From Thermosphaera aggregans (GTDB taxonomy: Archaea; Thermoproteota; Thermoprotei_A; Sulfolobales; Desulfurococcaceae): a DNA stretch of 64,000 nt. This document shows positions 43,540 through 52,933 of this stretch, one piece after another. The stretch covers positions 238,582 to 302,581 of the forward strand of contig NZ_CP063144.1 of assembly GCF_014962245.1 (NCBI RefSeq). Direction: 5' to 3'. Under the pieces are notes generated by a model. The model was given only the letters and a program-made list of their open reading frames with translations. It ran no database searches and had not been told where the DNA came from. Position 1 is the stretch's first letter. Each line of letters opens with the position of its first letter. The position numbers and the translations under genes were made by a program.

Positions 43540-43875
43540 TCATCCTGCATTGTTCTCCTTCTCACTGCTGGCTGATGCGAGAATGGCGAGTATTAGTGCT
43601 GCGACAACCACGACTATGATCGTCCCAGCGATTACTCCGCCGATGAACCAGATCCTTCCGCCCTTCCTCACGCGGAGGGAGAGCATTGCACCGCTCCCCC
43701 AGACGGCCCCGATAACCATCAGTGCGCCCTCCGACAAGCCTGCAAGCCCCTGGCTTAGCTGAAAGTAGTCACGAGTCACCAGGAACAATAGAACCAGGAT
43801 GGCGATAACGGTTGCCGCCACCCCGTACACTATCCCGGTGTAGAACTCGCTCTCGAAGCACTCTTCGTGGTCCAC
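43540..43875 (-). CDS. Small three-helix membrane protein
   Basis: 111 residues with hydrophobic helices at about 13-32, 46-66 and 76-101, a Gly-rich middle and a charged C-terminus (SSEKENNAG). It follows the broken paralogue gene by one base, so the two probably formed a unit. Function unknown. Confidence 0.65.
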   Translation of the reverse strand: MDHEECFESEFYTGIVYGVAATVIAILVLLFLVTRDYFQLSQGLAGLSEGALMVIGAVWGSGAMLSLRVRKGGRIWFIGGVIAGTIIVVVVAALILAILASASSEKENNAG

Positions 43876-45106
43876 TTAAAACCACCCTGCGCGGCCCCTT
43901 TCTTCTTCATCCTCTGGGCAGGCGCCGGGCGGTAGCATCAGCCTCACACTGGTCAGGCGGTACACCTTCTCCTTCAAGTTAACATGCCTCGGTAGCGTGT
44001 AAACCAGCTCATTCCACCTCCAATTCTTCAGGCACTCCGGCTTGGATAGCTCCACAGGTATTTTAGCCCTCGACAGCTCTGCAATAGCCTCCCCGAGGTT
44101 GCTGAAAACCAGGGGCTCCTCACCCCTCGGGTCTGGCTTGATCCTAGCCTTCACCCTTACACTCCAGTCGGGGCCTGCGAGCTCAACATCCGGCTCCGGG
44201 TGCCCCGGGTGGAAGACCACCTCCTCGAGCCTGGACGTGCTTACTTCAACAGGCTCATCAAGCACCGCCTCTACCCAGTTGAACCAGTGTGTGTGCACCC
44301 CATTCCTCGAGTACTCCAGCACCACCTTGCCCCCAGGGCTCATCAGTGCAACCGGGTGGTGGGAGAGCCTCAGCGCCGCAACATATATATTCCAGTCCAC
44401 GCCGGAGTCGTTGGCCAGCTCCCATACAATGGGTTTCTCCAGGACGAAGTAGCGTAGTTTCTCAAACTCTCTCTCCAGCTCGAAAGCCAGGTGTTTCACC
44501 TTGTCTAGAAGAGTCTCTCTCGGGAGGTGTAAACCCAACCTTACTGGGAGGGGATCTCATATCCCTTATACGGGGTTTCTCTAGCAGGGTTTTCACGAGC
44601 GGCCATGTCCGGCCGAAGACCAACTTGTATAAGGCTGGGTCCACGCCTACGCGGAAGAAGTTTGAGAGCACAGTGCTCAGTATGCAAGCCTTCATCTCCC
44701 AGGCCGTGGGCTTATCCATGGAGCCCGGTGCGAGCCCGCTGATGGTTAGGTGGGGCGCGGTGTGCTGGAGGTGGCGTATTAGAAGATACCACAGGGTCAT
44801 CTCCACCGGTTTGAACAGGCTGTTTTCACCCTGTTCCTCCAGGACGCGGTCCACGTAGATGATCATCCTCCCGGTTCCAGGCTCATACACGCCGCCTACA
44901 GCTCTGCAAGGGCTTCCCCGAGGCCATGCCTGACTGTTCAACACGTCCCGGCCGGCAACTTCAAGCTTAACCGTGAACTTCAACACATCACGGGAGGTGT
45001 TAACGTGTTTTGTCAGAAAGTATATGTCTTCGAGAATGGGCGCGAGCTCCCTGGCCAGCTTGGACTCGACGGGTTTGAATAAGGCTTCTAGAGGATTCTT
45101 TACATG
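43876..45106 (-). pseudogene. Frameshifted paralogue of the unknown protein at 48413-49603
   Basis: Two overlapping frames (about 45106-44462 and 44538-43876) together match the intact 396-residue protein along its length: EALFKPVESKLARELAPILE, NTSRDVLKFTVKL, LWYLLIRHLQHTAPHLTISG, then after a one-base shift near 44535 FELEREFEKLRYFV, EEPLVFSNLGEA, and VYRLTSVRLMLPPGACP. No standard start is present upstream of the N-terminal part before a TAG. A 69-bp block (44733-44801) is identical to 49212-49280. Confidence 0.7.
44733..44801. repeat. 69-bp block identical to 49212-49280
   Basis: Identical by eye in both paralogues, encoding LWYLLIRHLQHTAPHLTISG, while flanking codons have diverged. Same orientation, about 4.5 kb apart. 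Gene conversion or recent duplication is likely. Confidence 0.9.
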
Positions 45107-45125
45107 AAGGAATGGGGTATGCGTC

Positions 45126-45787
45126 CTATTTTTGTTTTTGTCCGTGTTTCTCCAAGTGTAACCTCCTTGGTAGTATCAGGAGGTGAGCATGTTTTCTGTG
45201 GAACTCACGCCACTTCTGAGCCAGCCCTCTATCCGCTAACCTATAGCCCTCACCTATGTCTTCTAGCTTAATGTCTTCGAGGCGGAGGCCCTCCTGTCTC
45301 AAGAACCCCTCTAGTATGTCCTTGAATGACTTGCCTTCATGGTGTACTTCTACCTCATTTCTCTTGTAGCATCTACCATCATCTGCTAGTATAGTGCCAT
45401 CCGGCTGCATCCTAGACTTGATAAGCTCCCAATATCCGGCTCCACCTCTTCTCTAAACGCTCTAATCACATCGTTAATCCTGGATTTAGAAGAGCCTAAA
45501 CTAGCATACTCCTCGCACGCTTTCCTATAAGACCAGTCAACCCGGGAGCCATCCTCCAACACAGCGTATAGAGTATGGCCTCCACGGACCCGTCTATGTA
45601 AACTACGGGACTTTTCAAAGCCGACTACTCGCTTACCCCTGGTTTTCTCATGGAACTTGCTGTAGCGCGAGAAGAGGGTGAATAAGAATTTATCGCGAAT
45701 TAACTCTCCTTCTCTGTGATTTCCAAGCACCCGCTTAACCATCATAATACAGTCACTGTACAAGGCCCTGCACCCTGTTAAAAACAC
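45126..45787 (-). pseudogene. DUF3223-like plus HNH-like nuclease, frameshifted
   Basis: The first frame (45787-45386) ends with LYAVLEDGSRVDWSYRKACEEY, like the DUF3223 signature (dGS..DFSyrKC), and NDVIRAFREEV. The second frame reads YWELIKSRMQPDGTILADDG, RCYKRNEVEVHHEGKSF, RGLAQKWREFHRKHAHL and LHLEKHG, a Cys plus His-His and W..FH..HA..H pattern like HNH endonucleases often joined to DUF3223. A one-base shift near 45430 joins them. Possibly a former homing or restriction-type nuclease. Confidence 0.55.
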
Positions 45788-46117
45788 TTGTCAATACCTG
45801 GTAAGGCTCCGTGTCTTATAACTTTAGAAGCATATTCATAATTCATATGAGAATTTAAATAAGGTCTTCTCTACACAAGCCTTCTTGGGAGGGGATTCTT
45901 AAGCTTAAGAGGGATTCGCCCCCGTCTACTATGGTTTAGCCTGGTTCTCCCGTTAAACCTGTTGAAGATAGGGTTTTCGAGAGGAAGCGCGACGTTCAAA
46001 TATATTGCAATAGCGCATGGACATGGCTGTTTCTACAGGGGTTGATCCAGCCGTATTGTATACCTCTTGTAGAAACAGACCTCCAGGGTTCAACTTTAAC
46101 CTCGGTGCATGACTATG
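45788..46117. other. Intergenic region with hairpin
   Basis: 330 bp without a gene. It contains an 11-bp perfect inverted repeat listed separately and an AT-rich promoter-like stretch at 45836-45860 (ATATGAGAATTTAAATAAGG). Confidence 0.45.
46027..46078. repeat. 11-bp inverted repeat, 30-nt loop
   Basis: CTGTTTCTACA (46027-46037) and TGTAGAAACAG (46068-46078) are perfect complements, followed inward by further partial pairing (GGGG/CCTC). It lies about 40 bp past the 3' end of the AAA/TOPRIM operon; it may be a terminator, operator or element end. Confidence 0.7.
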
Positions 46118-46654
46118 TTAGTATTGCACCGATGATATAGCGTTAACGAGTTTCCTAACCGCCTTGTAGCGAAGAAGCTTGTCCAGGGCTTCACTATCAT
46201 CTACAATCTTCTCTATGAGCTTTGGAAGGAACCTCTTCCGATACCATCCATTAGTCAGCTCCTTAAGTCTTTCACTAGGTTTTCTGCCACCCGGTTTCTC
46301 GTTGTAGAGTGCGTGCAGAATCCACTCCTCTATCTCGTAGTCATTAACTACTAATTCTACTTTAGCTCCAAGACCTTGTTCTCTCGGTAAATGGTCTTCT
46401 TCCCTGCGTTCAGCTGTCTCAGGGTCTCCATCACCATCGATTAAAAGTACGACCTTATCGTACTCGTGACAGGAAGCTTCAATCACACGGTTGAGTTTAG
46501 CATTGCACCGTCCCGGCATAACTTTAACATGTACTTCCGCGCTGATCCTCCCAAGCTCGTATAGCTTGGAGAATAAAATACGTAGAGCTTCTTCCCCGTA
46601 ACTATCCTCTGCAAACACCTTGACTCTATGGAGCAATGTATGCAAGATACTCAC
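46118..46654 (-). CDS. TOPRIM-like nuclease/effector of AAA/TOPRIM pair
   Basis: 178 residues. KVFAEDSYGEEALRILFSKL supplies the conserved Glu, VVLLIDGDGDPE the DxD, and VNDYEIEEWILHAL the later acidic motif, in the TOPRIM order seen in OLD-like and DUF4276-type proteins. It overlaps the upstream ATPase gene by 29 nt, which strongly suggests a two-gene system. A defence role as in PARIS (AriA ATPase with AriB TOPRIM) or split OLD is inferred. Start among several nearby TTG/GTG codons is uncertain. Confidence 0.65.
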   Translation of the reverse strand: MSILHTLLHRVKVFAEDSYGEEALRILFSKLYELGRISAEVHVKVMPGRCNAKLNRVIEASCHEYDKVVLLIDGDGDPETAERREEDHLPREQGLGAKVELVVNDYEIEEWILHALYNEKPGGRKPSERLKELTNGWYRKRFLPKLIEKIVDDSEALDKLLRYKAVRKLVNAISSVQY

Positions 46655-47945
46655 CCAAGGTAACGCCGAGTTCTTTCAACCTCTTAGCTAAAGCCTCCGG
46701 GTCTTCGAAGCGTTTATGGTGGGCTTCAAAACCTTTTTTCTCCATAACAATGATTTCACCAGGTTTCACGAGGTCTATGACTGCTGGGGAATGAGTTGTC
46801 GCAATAAACACGCTATCACTGTTTCTAACATCGTCTAGAAGCCTGTGTATTGCCTTGATATGGAGAGAATTCTCAAACTCGTCAACAACAATAATAGGAC
46901 TACCTATGTCGAGAGCCAACTCTATGATCAAAACCTTGAGCAACCCGTTGGAAATAGATGGAGGATTAAACCTTGTCCCGCCCTCTACAACCTCTAGAAA
47001 CACCCTACCATCGGTGGTAGGAACAACCCTTACATCAATATCGGGGGAATCAAGTATGTAGCTAATAGAAGACCTGACAGCCTCCGGTACTCTACCACCA
47101 TACCTGGTTAACAGGAAAGGAGCTAAATCCTCGCCGAAAGGAGAGGGAATCACAACCCTAGTTACCCGTGCCGGTTCGCGAGCTCTAAACGAAGCCTCCG
47201 GAGATAGAATAACCATTCTATCCAATAAAATGTAGAGACTTACGAGAGCAGTAGCTATTTCAGTCACGGGAGGCGATTTATTAAGTTTCGACTCAAACAG
47301 CTCCTCCGGAATCAGGTTTAAGAGGAGAATGTGATCTTCCAAAACGGATATGACGTCCTCGATAATAGTTTTCCAGTCTTCACGGTCCTCATAAGAGTGT
47401 AACCTGAAGGAATCGTGTATAAACTCCAAGACATACCTGTATCCATGCTTGTGTAGGTCAATACCGCATTTTACATCTTCATAGCTAAATGTGCAGTTTC
47501 CTTCACGACATACTAACTCGAGATTCATTGTGGGTATACTGAGTTTTTCCTCGAGTATTTTAAAGCCGCCGCGGCCCGAAAAAGTGATCCTGTAATTAAC
47601 TTTACTAAGTTCTAGGATTTCACCTCCCCAATCCTCCTTCAGGGCTTCCCACTCGTTTTTCTCGGGTTTCCAGGTAGTTGAGAATTCCATGCCTAGCTCT
47701 ATATTGAGTTTTTCATCGTGATTCCACACGGCGTCTCTGTAACTCCACCAGTAGAGGAAGGGGTTGGGGACGCGGTTTTGCACATGGTTAAGCACTAGTT
47801 TGAAAAGGTATAGGGCTTCTATGAGGCTTGTTTTCCCGCTACTGTTAGGACCTACAACTATGTTTACACTGGTTAAAGGAATGTGTTCATCTCTTAAGCA
47901 CTTGAAGTTTTTTACGGTAATACTCTTCGGTATAACTTTAAGCAT
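46626..47945 (-). CDS. OLD/AAA_21-type ABC-like ATPase
   Basis: 439 residues. ITVKNFKCLRDEHIPL followed by Walker A VGPNSSGKTSLIEAL (about 31-45), a long inserted coiled or helical middle, signature-like PPSISNGLLKVLIIEL, Walker B IIVVDEFENSLH and the H-loop FIATTHSPAVIDL. This is the SMC/Rad50-like ATPase of the OLD family, but without the fused TOPRIM; that part is the separate gene just downstream. Together they form a candidate anti-virus or anti-plasmid module. Confidence 0.82.
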   Translation of the reverse strand: MLKVIPKSITVKNFKCLRDEHIPLTSVNIVVGPNSSGKTSLIEALYLFKLVLNHVQNRVPNPFLYWWSYRDAVWNHDEKLNIELGMEFSTTWKPEKNEWEALKEDWGGEILELSKVNYRITFSGRGGFKILEEKLSIPTMNLELVCREGNCTFSYEDVKCGIDLHKHGYRYVLEFIHDSFRLHSYEDREDWKTIIEDVISVLEDHILLLNLIPEELFESKLNKSPPVTEIATALVSLYILLDRMVILSPEASFRAREPARVTRVVIPSPFGEDLAPFLLTRYGGRVPEAVRSSISYILDSPDIDVRVVPTTDGRVFLEVVEGGTRFNPPSISNGLLKVLIIELALDIGSPIIVVDEFENSLHIKAIHRLLDDVRNSDSVFIATTHSPAVIDLVKPGEIIVMEKKGFEAHHKRFEDPEALAKRLKELGVTLGEYLAYIAP

Positions 47946-48412
47946 GGGTTACCCATCTCGATATAATCTGTATTCACACAGGGTTGATTAAGGTTATTGT
48001 TGCTTATGATATACTTCTTGTTACGAACAGTTGTAAGGATTTTAAGCATTTTAGCCGGAGAGTAGAAGGTTCTACAGATAGTGCTAGTTCGTGCTGTTTT
48101 CAGAAACTGGTTTCGGAGTCTAACATGTTAAAGCTTATCAACCTGCTTGAAGATTCTACAGACCCAGGGCTTCCCAATCCTCTTTACTCCCCGTCCTCGC
48201 AGGGGATTAATTAATTCTAATAAGTTCCACGCTCCAAGGGTCTTCGAGGTTTCCTCTAGCTCTAGGAGCGTTATCACAGGTTTACTTGTGTCGGTAGATT
48301 TATCGGTCGTAGAAGCCTCGGCGTTAACATATTGAAATCCCTGAACCCTCTGCAGGCGTGTTGTCTTCATTGACCGCGTATCGGCTGTGTCCAACCCTAC
48401 TCGTAGCTGCTT
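47946..48412. other. Intergenic region with possible cas2-like fragment
   Basis: About 470 bp with no supported gene. A TTG frame at 47984 begins IKVIVAYDI, like the first strand of Cas2, and later LINLLEDSTDP, but the middle does not match and it ends at 48214. Opposite frames on both strands near 48150-48390 have mixed composition. Probably remains of mobile DNA. Confidence 0.35.
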
Positions 48413-49603
48413 TTAAGGGCTTCCTTCAGCATTGTAATCGGGGCATGAGCCGGGGGAGAGCAGCAGGCTTATGCTGGCAAGTCGGTACACCTCCCCATAG
48501 ACTATCAGCCTGGGTAGCGGGTAGGACAGTCTATCCCACATTCCTAGATTCCGGCACACTGGCTTGGGGAGTTTCACAGGTATCTTAGCCTCCGAGATCT
48601 TGGCGAGCGCTTCCCCCAGGTTGCTGAAGACTAGGGGTTCTTCATCCCCATAGCCCTGCCTGACGCTTGCCTTAACCCTTACTGCTTCGCCGCCGCTGAT
48701 GAATTCTACAATTGGCTCAGCCCCTCCTGGATGGAGTATTATTTCCTCAAGCAAGGCTGTGTTCACCTCGACGGGTTCCTCAAGCACTATCTCCACGTCG
48801 TTGCAATAGTACTCGTAAGTCGTGTTAGAGTAGACTAGGGATATGGCGCCTCCAACGTTTTCTAAAATAACTGCGTTATTGCAGAACATTAGTGTTTTAA
48901 CATACAGGGTCCATTCTAAGCCGATGTCGTTAGCCAGCTTTCTCGAAACAGGCTTCCCAGCGATGAAATACCTCAGCTTCTCAATATCCCGTGAAAGCGT
49001 GCCGGCCAGCTGGTTCACTCTGTGGAAGAGCGGGGTTCTCTCGCTTTTCAGAGGACTCTCCGTGTATAGTTCTAGGAGGGGGAACGATCTAGTGTAGACA
49101 ATCCTATGACCGGTGGTGATTAACCGGTAATAGCCCGTGTTCGACAACATAGTGCTCAGCACGCACGCCTCCACCTCCCATGCCGTAGGCTTGTCAGCGG
49201 ATTCAGTCACCAGCCCGCTGATGGTTAGGTGGGGCGCGGTGTGCTGGAGGTGGCGTATTAGAAGATACCACAGGGTCATCCTAGCCTTGTTTTCCAGGTT
49301 GAACCACTCCTGATCCATCAGCAAGCGGTCCACATAGATGATCATTTCCCTGGTGTCCGGCTCATACCTGCCGCTTATCATGTTGCACGGGCTTCTACTA
49401 GTCCATAGTGAAGGCTGTGGTGCATCCCTGCTCGAAGGTGTAAGCCTAACGGTGAACTCGAGCACGTCTCGGGAAGTATTCATGTAGTGTGTTAACGATG
49501 CCAACTCTTCGAGAACAGTCTTGAACTCCTCGGCCAGCTTGGATTCAACAGGTTTTAAGAGAGCTTCGAGAAGTGTTGGCTGCCGTGTGGAGGCATCTCC
49601 CAC
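48413..49603 (-). CDS. Uncharacterised protein, intact paralogue
   Basis: 396 soluble residues that I do not recognise. Recurrent segments are EALLKPVESKLAEEFKTVLE, SRDVLEFTVRLT, REMIIYVDRLLMDQEW, the conserved LWYLLIRHLQHTAPHLTISG, DIEKLRYFIAGKPVSRKLAN, EEPLVFSNLGEALAKISEA and YPLPRLIVYGEVYRL. Helical N-terminal half, beta-rich C-terminal half. A broken paralogue sits 3 kb away on the same strand, with the HNH-like and AAA/TOPRIM genes between. Likely a lineage-specific accessory gene. Confidence 0.7.
   Translation of the reverse strand: MGDASTRQPTLLEALLKPVESKLAEEFKTVLEELASLTHYMNTSRDVLEFTVRLTPSSRDAPQPSLWTSRSPCNMISGRYEPDTREMIIYVDRLLMDQEWFNLENKARMTLWYLLIRHLQHTAPHLTISGLVTESADKPTAWEVEACVLSTMLSNTGYYRLITTGHRIVYTRSFPLLELYTESPLKSERTPLFHRVNQLAGTLSRDIEKLRYFIAGKPVSRKLANDIGLEWTLYVKTLMFCNNAVILENVGGAISLVYSNTTYEYYCNDVEIVLEEPVEVNTALLEEIILHPGGAEPIVEFISGGEAVRVKASVRQGYGDEEPLVFSNLGEALAKISEAKIPVKLPKPVCRNLGMWDRLSYPLPRLIVYGEVYRLASISLLLSPGSCPDYNAEGSP
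49212..49280. repeat. 69-bp block identical to 44733-44801
   Basis: Second copy of the identical block inside the intact paralogue. Confidence 0.9.
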
Positions 49604-49720
49604 TATATAACCACCTGCAAATATTTATTTTTCTACCGGCGGATGCTTTTTAAATTTCATCAACAGGTATATTCTATTGTAGACGATTCTTTGCCGACTA
49701 TTTCGGGAATTAAAGGATAA

Positions 49721-50292
49721 ATGTCCGTTAAAACATATATTTTTATAGATAAGCGTGAAGTAGCCTTGGGAAAATCATACTTCTCAACCAGGGAGGTTGC
49801 GCGTTTACTCGGGGTTATCGACAGGACTGTTAGAAGGTGGATTAGGGAAGGCAGGATTGGGGCTGTAAGGATGAGGAGGAGGTGGCTGATACCGGCTTAC
49901 GAGCTTAAAGCCCTCCAGCCCGTTCTCCGCGACCCCGGGGTTAAAGCCTCCAGGGTTGCAATATATGTCTACAGGCACGTGTCAGGCGAGAAGATCATAC
50001 CCCCTCCTTCACGATCTCCCAACTCATCCCTGTTAAGGAGGAGGTGAGGCGTTGCGAGAAGGTAGCGGTGAGGTTTAAGTGGAGGATTGTAGAGGTGATT
50101 AGAGACATTGACTACACAGGGCAGGAGAGAAACGGCTTGGCAAGGCTGATGAAGCTGGCTAGGCTGCGCGACATAGACGCGGTAATAGTGTACTCGAAGA
50201 GAAACGCTTTCGGAGAATGCTACAGGTTCATAGAGGAAGCACTTGAAGCACTAGGAGTCCGAGTAATAGAAGTAGAAAACCTGCTACGCTAA
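49721..50292 (+). pseudogene. Broken IS607-type serine recombinase
   Basis: First frame (49721-50047): MerR-like HTH (YFSTREVARLLGVIDRTVRR, RRRWLIPAYEL) then SRVAIYVYRHVSGEK, which contains the catalytic Ser of the resolvase start. Second frame (50044-50292): FKWRIVEVIRDIDYTGQERN, GLARLMKLARLRDIDAVIVY, RFIEEALEALGVRVIEVEN, the rest of the resolvase core. The join needs a one-base shift and the spacer between them is not canonical. IS607 elements normally carry tnpB next to this gene; none is present. Confidence 0.75.
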
Positions 50293-50679
50293 TCTTTCAA
50301 CCCGCTTTTCACGAATCTGAAAGTCTGGGAAAATCTTCTATACCGTGTGGGTGAAGTATTCGGAGAAAAAGACGTTTAGGCTGCAAAATAAGGGCCAATC
50401 CTTGCCCTGTGGAAGCCGCTTGGAAAACCATCCGCATGGACTAGAACCCCCCGGTTCCAGCAGGGTTGCGCGGACAGCTCGTCAACGGGGAACCCTGGTT
50501 TCCCGGGAAACCCATAGAAAATTTTAATATCCTGTCATCAAATCAACGACTTGAAGCGATCAGAAAATATGTAATATTAAGGATTAACCGCTTGCTTCTT
50601 TTCCTCACTGCTTCACTCCTATACTTCTTCAAGCTTCTCGATGCACAGCTCTGGCATGGTCGCTGTAAGGAACCGTGTC
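50293..50679. other. Region after recombinase, possible tnpB 3' remnant
   Basis: No intact gene. A frame around 50400-50515 reads LWKPLGKPSAWTRTPRFQQG and ends in a Gly/Pro-rich tail, which could be the last residues of a lost TnpB. Inverted GGTTCC/GGAACC and GGTTTCCC/GGGAAACC motifs at 50450-50515 could be an element end. Confidence 0.35.
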
Positions 50680-51297
<618 letters not shown>

Positions 51298-51309
51298 TCA
51301 CCCTGGTTT

Positions 51310-52875
51310 TCAGCAAGGCTCGATCGTGCTAGGGGGCTTGGTTGTTACAGCGTAGGCAACCATGGTTACATCCTCAATGCTTCTCGTGATCTCCCTGGAA
51401 ACCTCGTCTAGAATACTGTAAGGTAGCTTGAAGTAGTCAGCTGTCATCGCGTCACTGCTTTCAACAATCCTCACGATCACGACGTAGCCAACCCTTCTCG
51501 CATCCCCTTTAACCCCCACCCACTTGTCATCACCCACGACCGCGAAGGCTTGCCAAACCTTGTCGAGCAGTCCATGCCTCCTCAGCACTTGCTCAACCAC
51601 TGCGGAAGCCCTCCTACATATCTCCAGCTTCCGCCTGGTGAAAACCCCTACAACCCTAACAGCCAGCCCTGGACCTGGGAACGGCTGCCTTTTAACAAAG
51701 TATTCTGGGACTCCCAGCATCCTGGCGACCTCCCTGACCTCATCCTTATACAGGTGTTTCAAAGGCTCAGCTACAAGGTACTTCTCCCTAAACCACAAGG
51801 GTAGTCCTGCAACATTGTGGTGTGACTTAATCCTGTCAGCAACCCCTGTCCCCCCGCTCTCAACAATATCCGGGTAGGTTGTCCCCTGGATGAAAACCCT
51901 TGCCCCCTGCTCCTCCATAACCTGGTCGAATACTTTAGCAAACTCCTCGCCTATGATCCTCCTCCTCTCCTCGCAGTCGGCAACCCCTTCAAGCCTTGAC
52001 AGGAACCTCTCCTTCTCATCCAGTACGAGAGGCTTCAGCCCTGCCTTAGCCAGGTTTTCAACAACCTCCTCAACCTCCCCCTCGCGGAAAAGCCCGTGGT
52101 CAACCAGCACCGGTACAACCCTATCTCCGAGCACTCTCCTAGCGAGAGCTGCAGCCACTGTTGAGTCAACGCCCCCGCTGACCGCGGCAACCACGGGTCC
52201 TTCAACACCCTTGTACTTCTCGAGCTCAACCACCGTTAGAGAATAGTAGTAGTCCCTAACCCATTTCCTCTCAACCCCTGCGAAGCGTGCGAAATTGTCC
52301 AGGAGCTTCAACCCTTTAACCGTGTGCGACACCTCTGGGTGGAACTGTACAGTGTAAACAACTCTCCCACCCAGCACTATCTTCAAGGCCGCAACGATCC
52401 CGTTCTCGGAGACTGCTAGAACCCTGCTCCCCGGGGGAGGCTTGGACACGCAGTCCCCGTGGCTCATCCACACATACTCCTCCCCTCCCCAGCCGTTGAA
52501 AAGCTCATCCCGCTCAACCAGCCTAACCATAACCCTACCATACTCTCCACACCCCTTCTCGACAACGCCTCCCAGGATTCTAGCGATGAGCTGGTGGCCG
52601 AAGCAAACGCCCAGCACCGGTGTCTCAGCATCCCCTAGTACTCTCCGGGCTGAGTCCAGCACTGCCGGGTCAGCCTCGAGAACACTCCTCTGACTACCCG
52701 ATAAGACTACCGCAGAGTATTTAGACAAGTCCACGCCCCCAACCCTGGTGTACGGGGTAACAACCGCCGGAACCCCTAGCTCCCTCAGCCTCCTAGCTAT
52801 TAAGTGAGCGTACTGTCCCCCGTAATCCACTACTAGAACGGCTGAACCGGGTATGTGTATAGGAGCCTCCAACAT
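51310..52875 (-). CDS. guaA: GMP synthase (glutamine-hydrolysing), fused subunits
   Basis: Makes GMP from XMP, ATP and glutamine. About 521 residues. N-terminal class I amidotransferase with VDYGGQYAHLIARRL, nucleophile GVCFGHQLIAR and QFHPEVSHT; then the ATP-pyrophosphatase AAVSGGVDSTVAAAL and a C-terminal dimerisation domain ending KPPSTIEPC. Many archaea split the two parts; here they are fused. ATG 52875 fits a leaderless transcript from TATA CATTATAAG at about 52898-52908, between the gene and the CRISPR array. Confidence 0.95.
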   Translation of the reverse strand: MLEAPIHIPGSAVLVVDYGGQYAHLIARRLRELGVPAVVTPYTRVGGVDLSKYSAVVLSGSQRSVLEADPAVLDSARRVLGDAETPVLGVCFGHQLIARILGGVVEKGCGEYGRVMVRLVERDELFNGWGGEEYVWMSHGDCVSKPPPGSRVLAVSENGIVAALKIVLGGRVVYTVQFHPEVSHTVKGLKLLDNFARFAGVERKWVRDYYYSLTVVELEKYKGVEGPVVAAVSGGVDSTVAAALARRVLGDRVVPVLVDHGLFREGEVEEVVENLAKAGLKPLVLDEKERFLSRLEGVADCEERRRIIGEEFAKVFDQVMEEQGARVFIQGTTYPDIVESGGTGVADRIKSHHNVAGLPLWFREKYLVAEPLKHLYKDEVREVARMLGVPEYFVKRQPFPGPGLAVRVVGVFTRRKLEICRRASAVVEQVLRRHGLLDKVWQAFAVVGDDKWVGVKGDARRVGYVVIVRIVESSDAMTADYFKLPYSILDEVSREITRSIEDVTMVAYAVTTKPPSTIEPC

Positions 52876-52933
52876 GTAGAGAGATAATGCTGGCCCCGGC
52901 TTATAATGATTGCCGGAGAACACGTCATCGGCA

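Noticed and set aside
48128-48394. 88-codon minus-strand frame between the AAA gene and the paralogue
   Set aside because: It has Thr/Lys-rich composition with no motif, and the opposite strand is open in a similar way, so neither frame is convincing.
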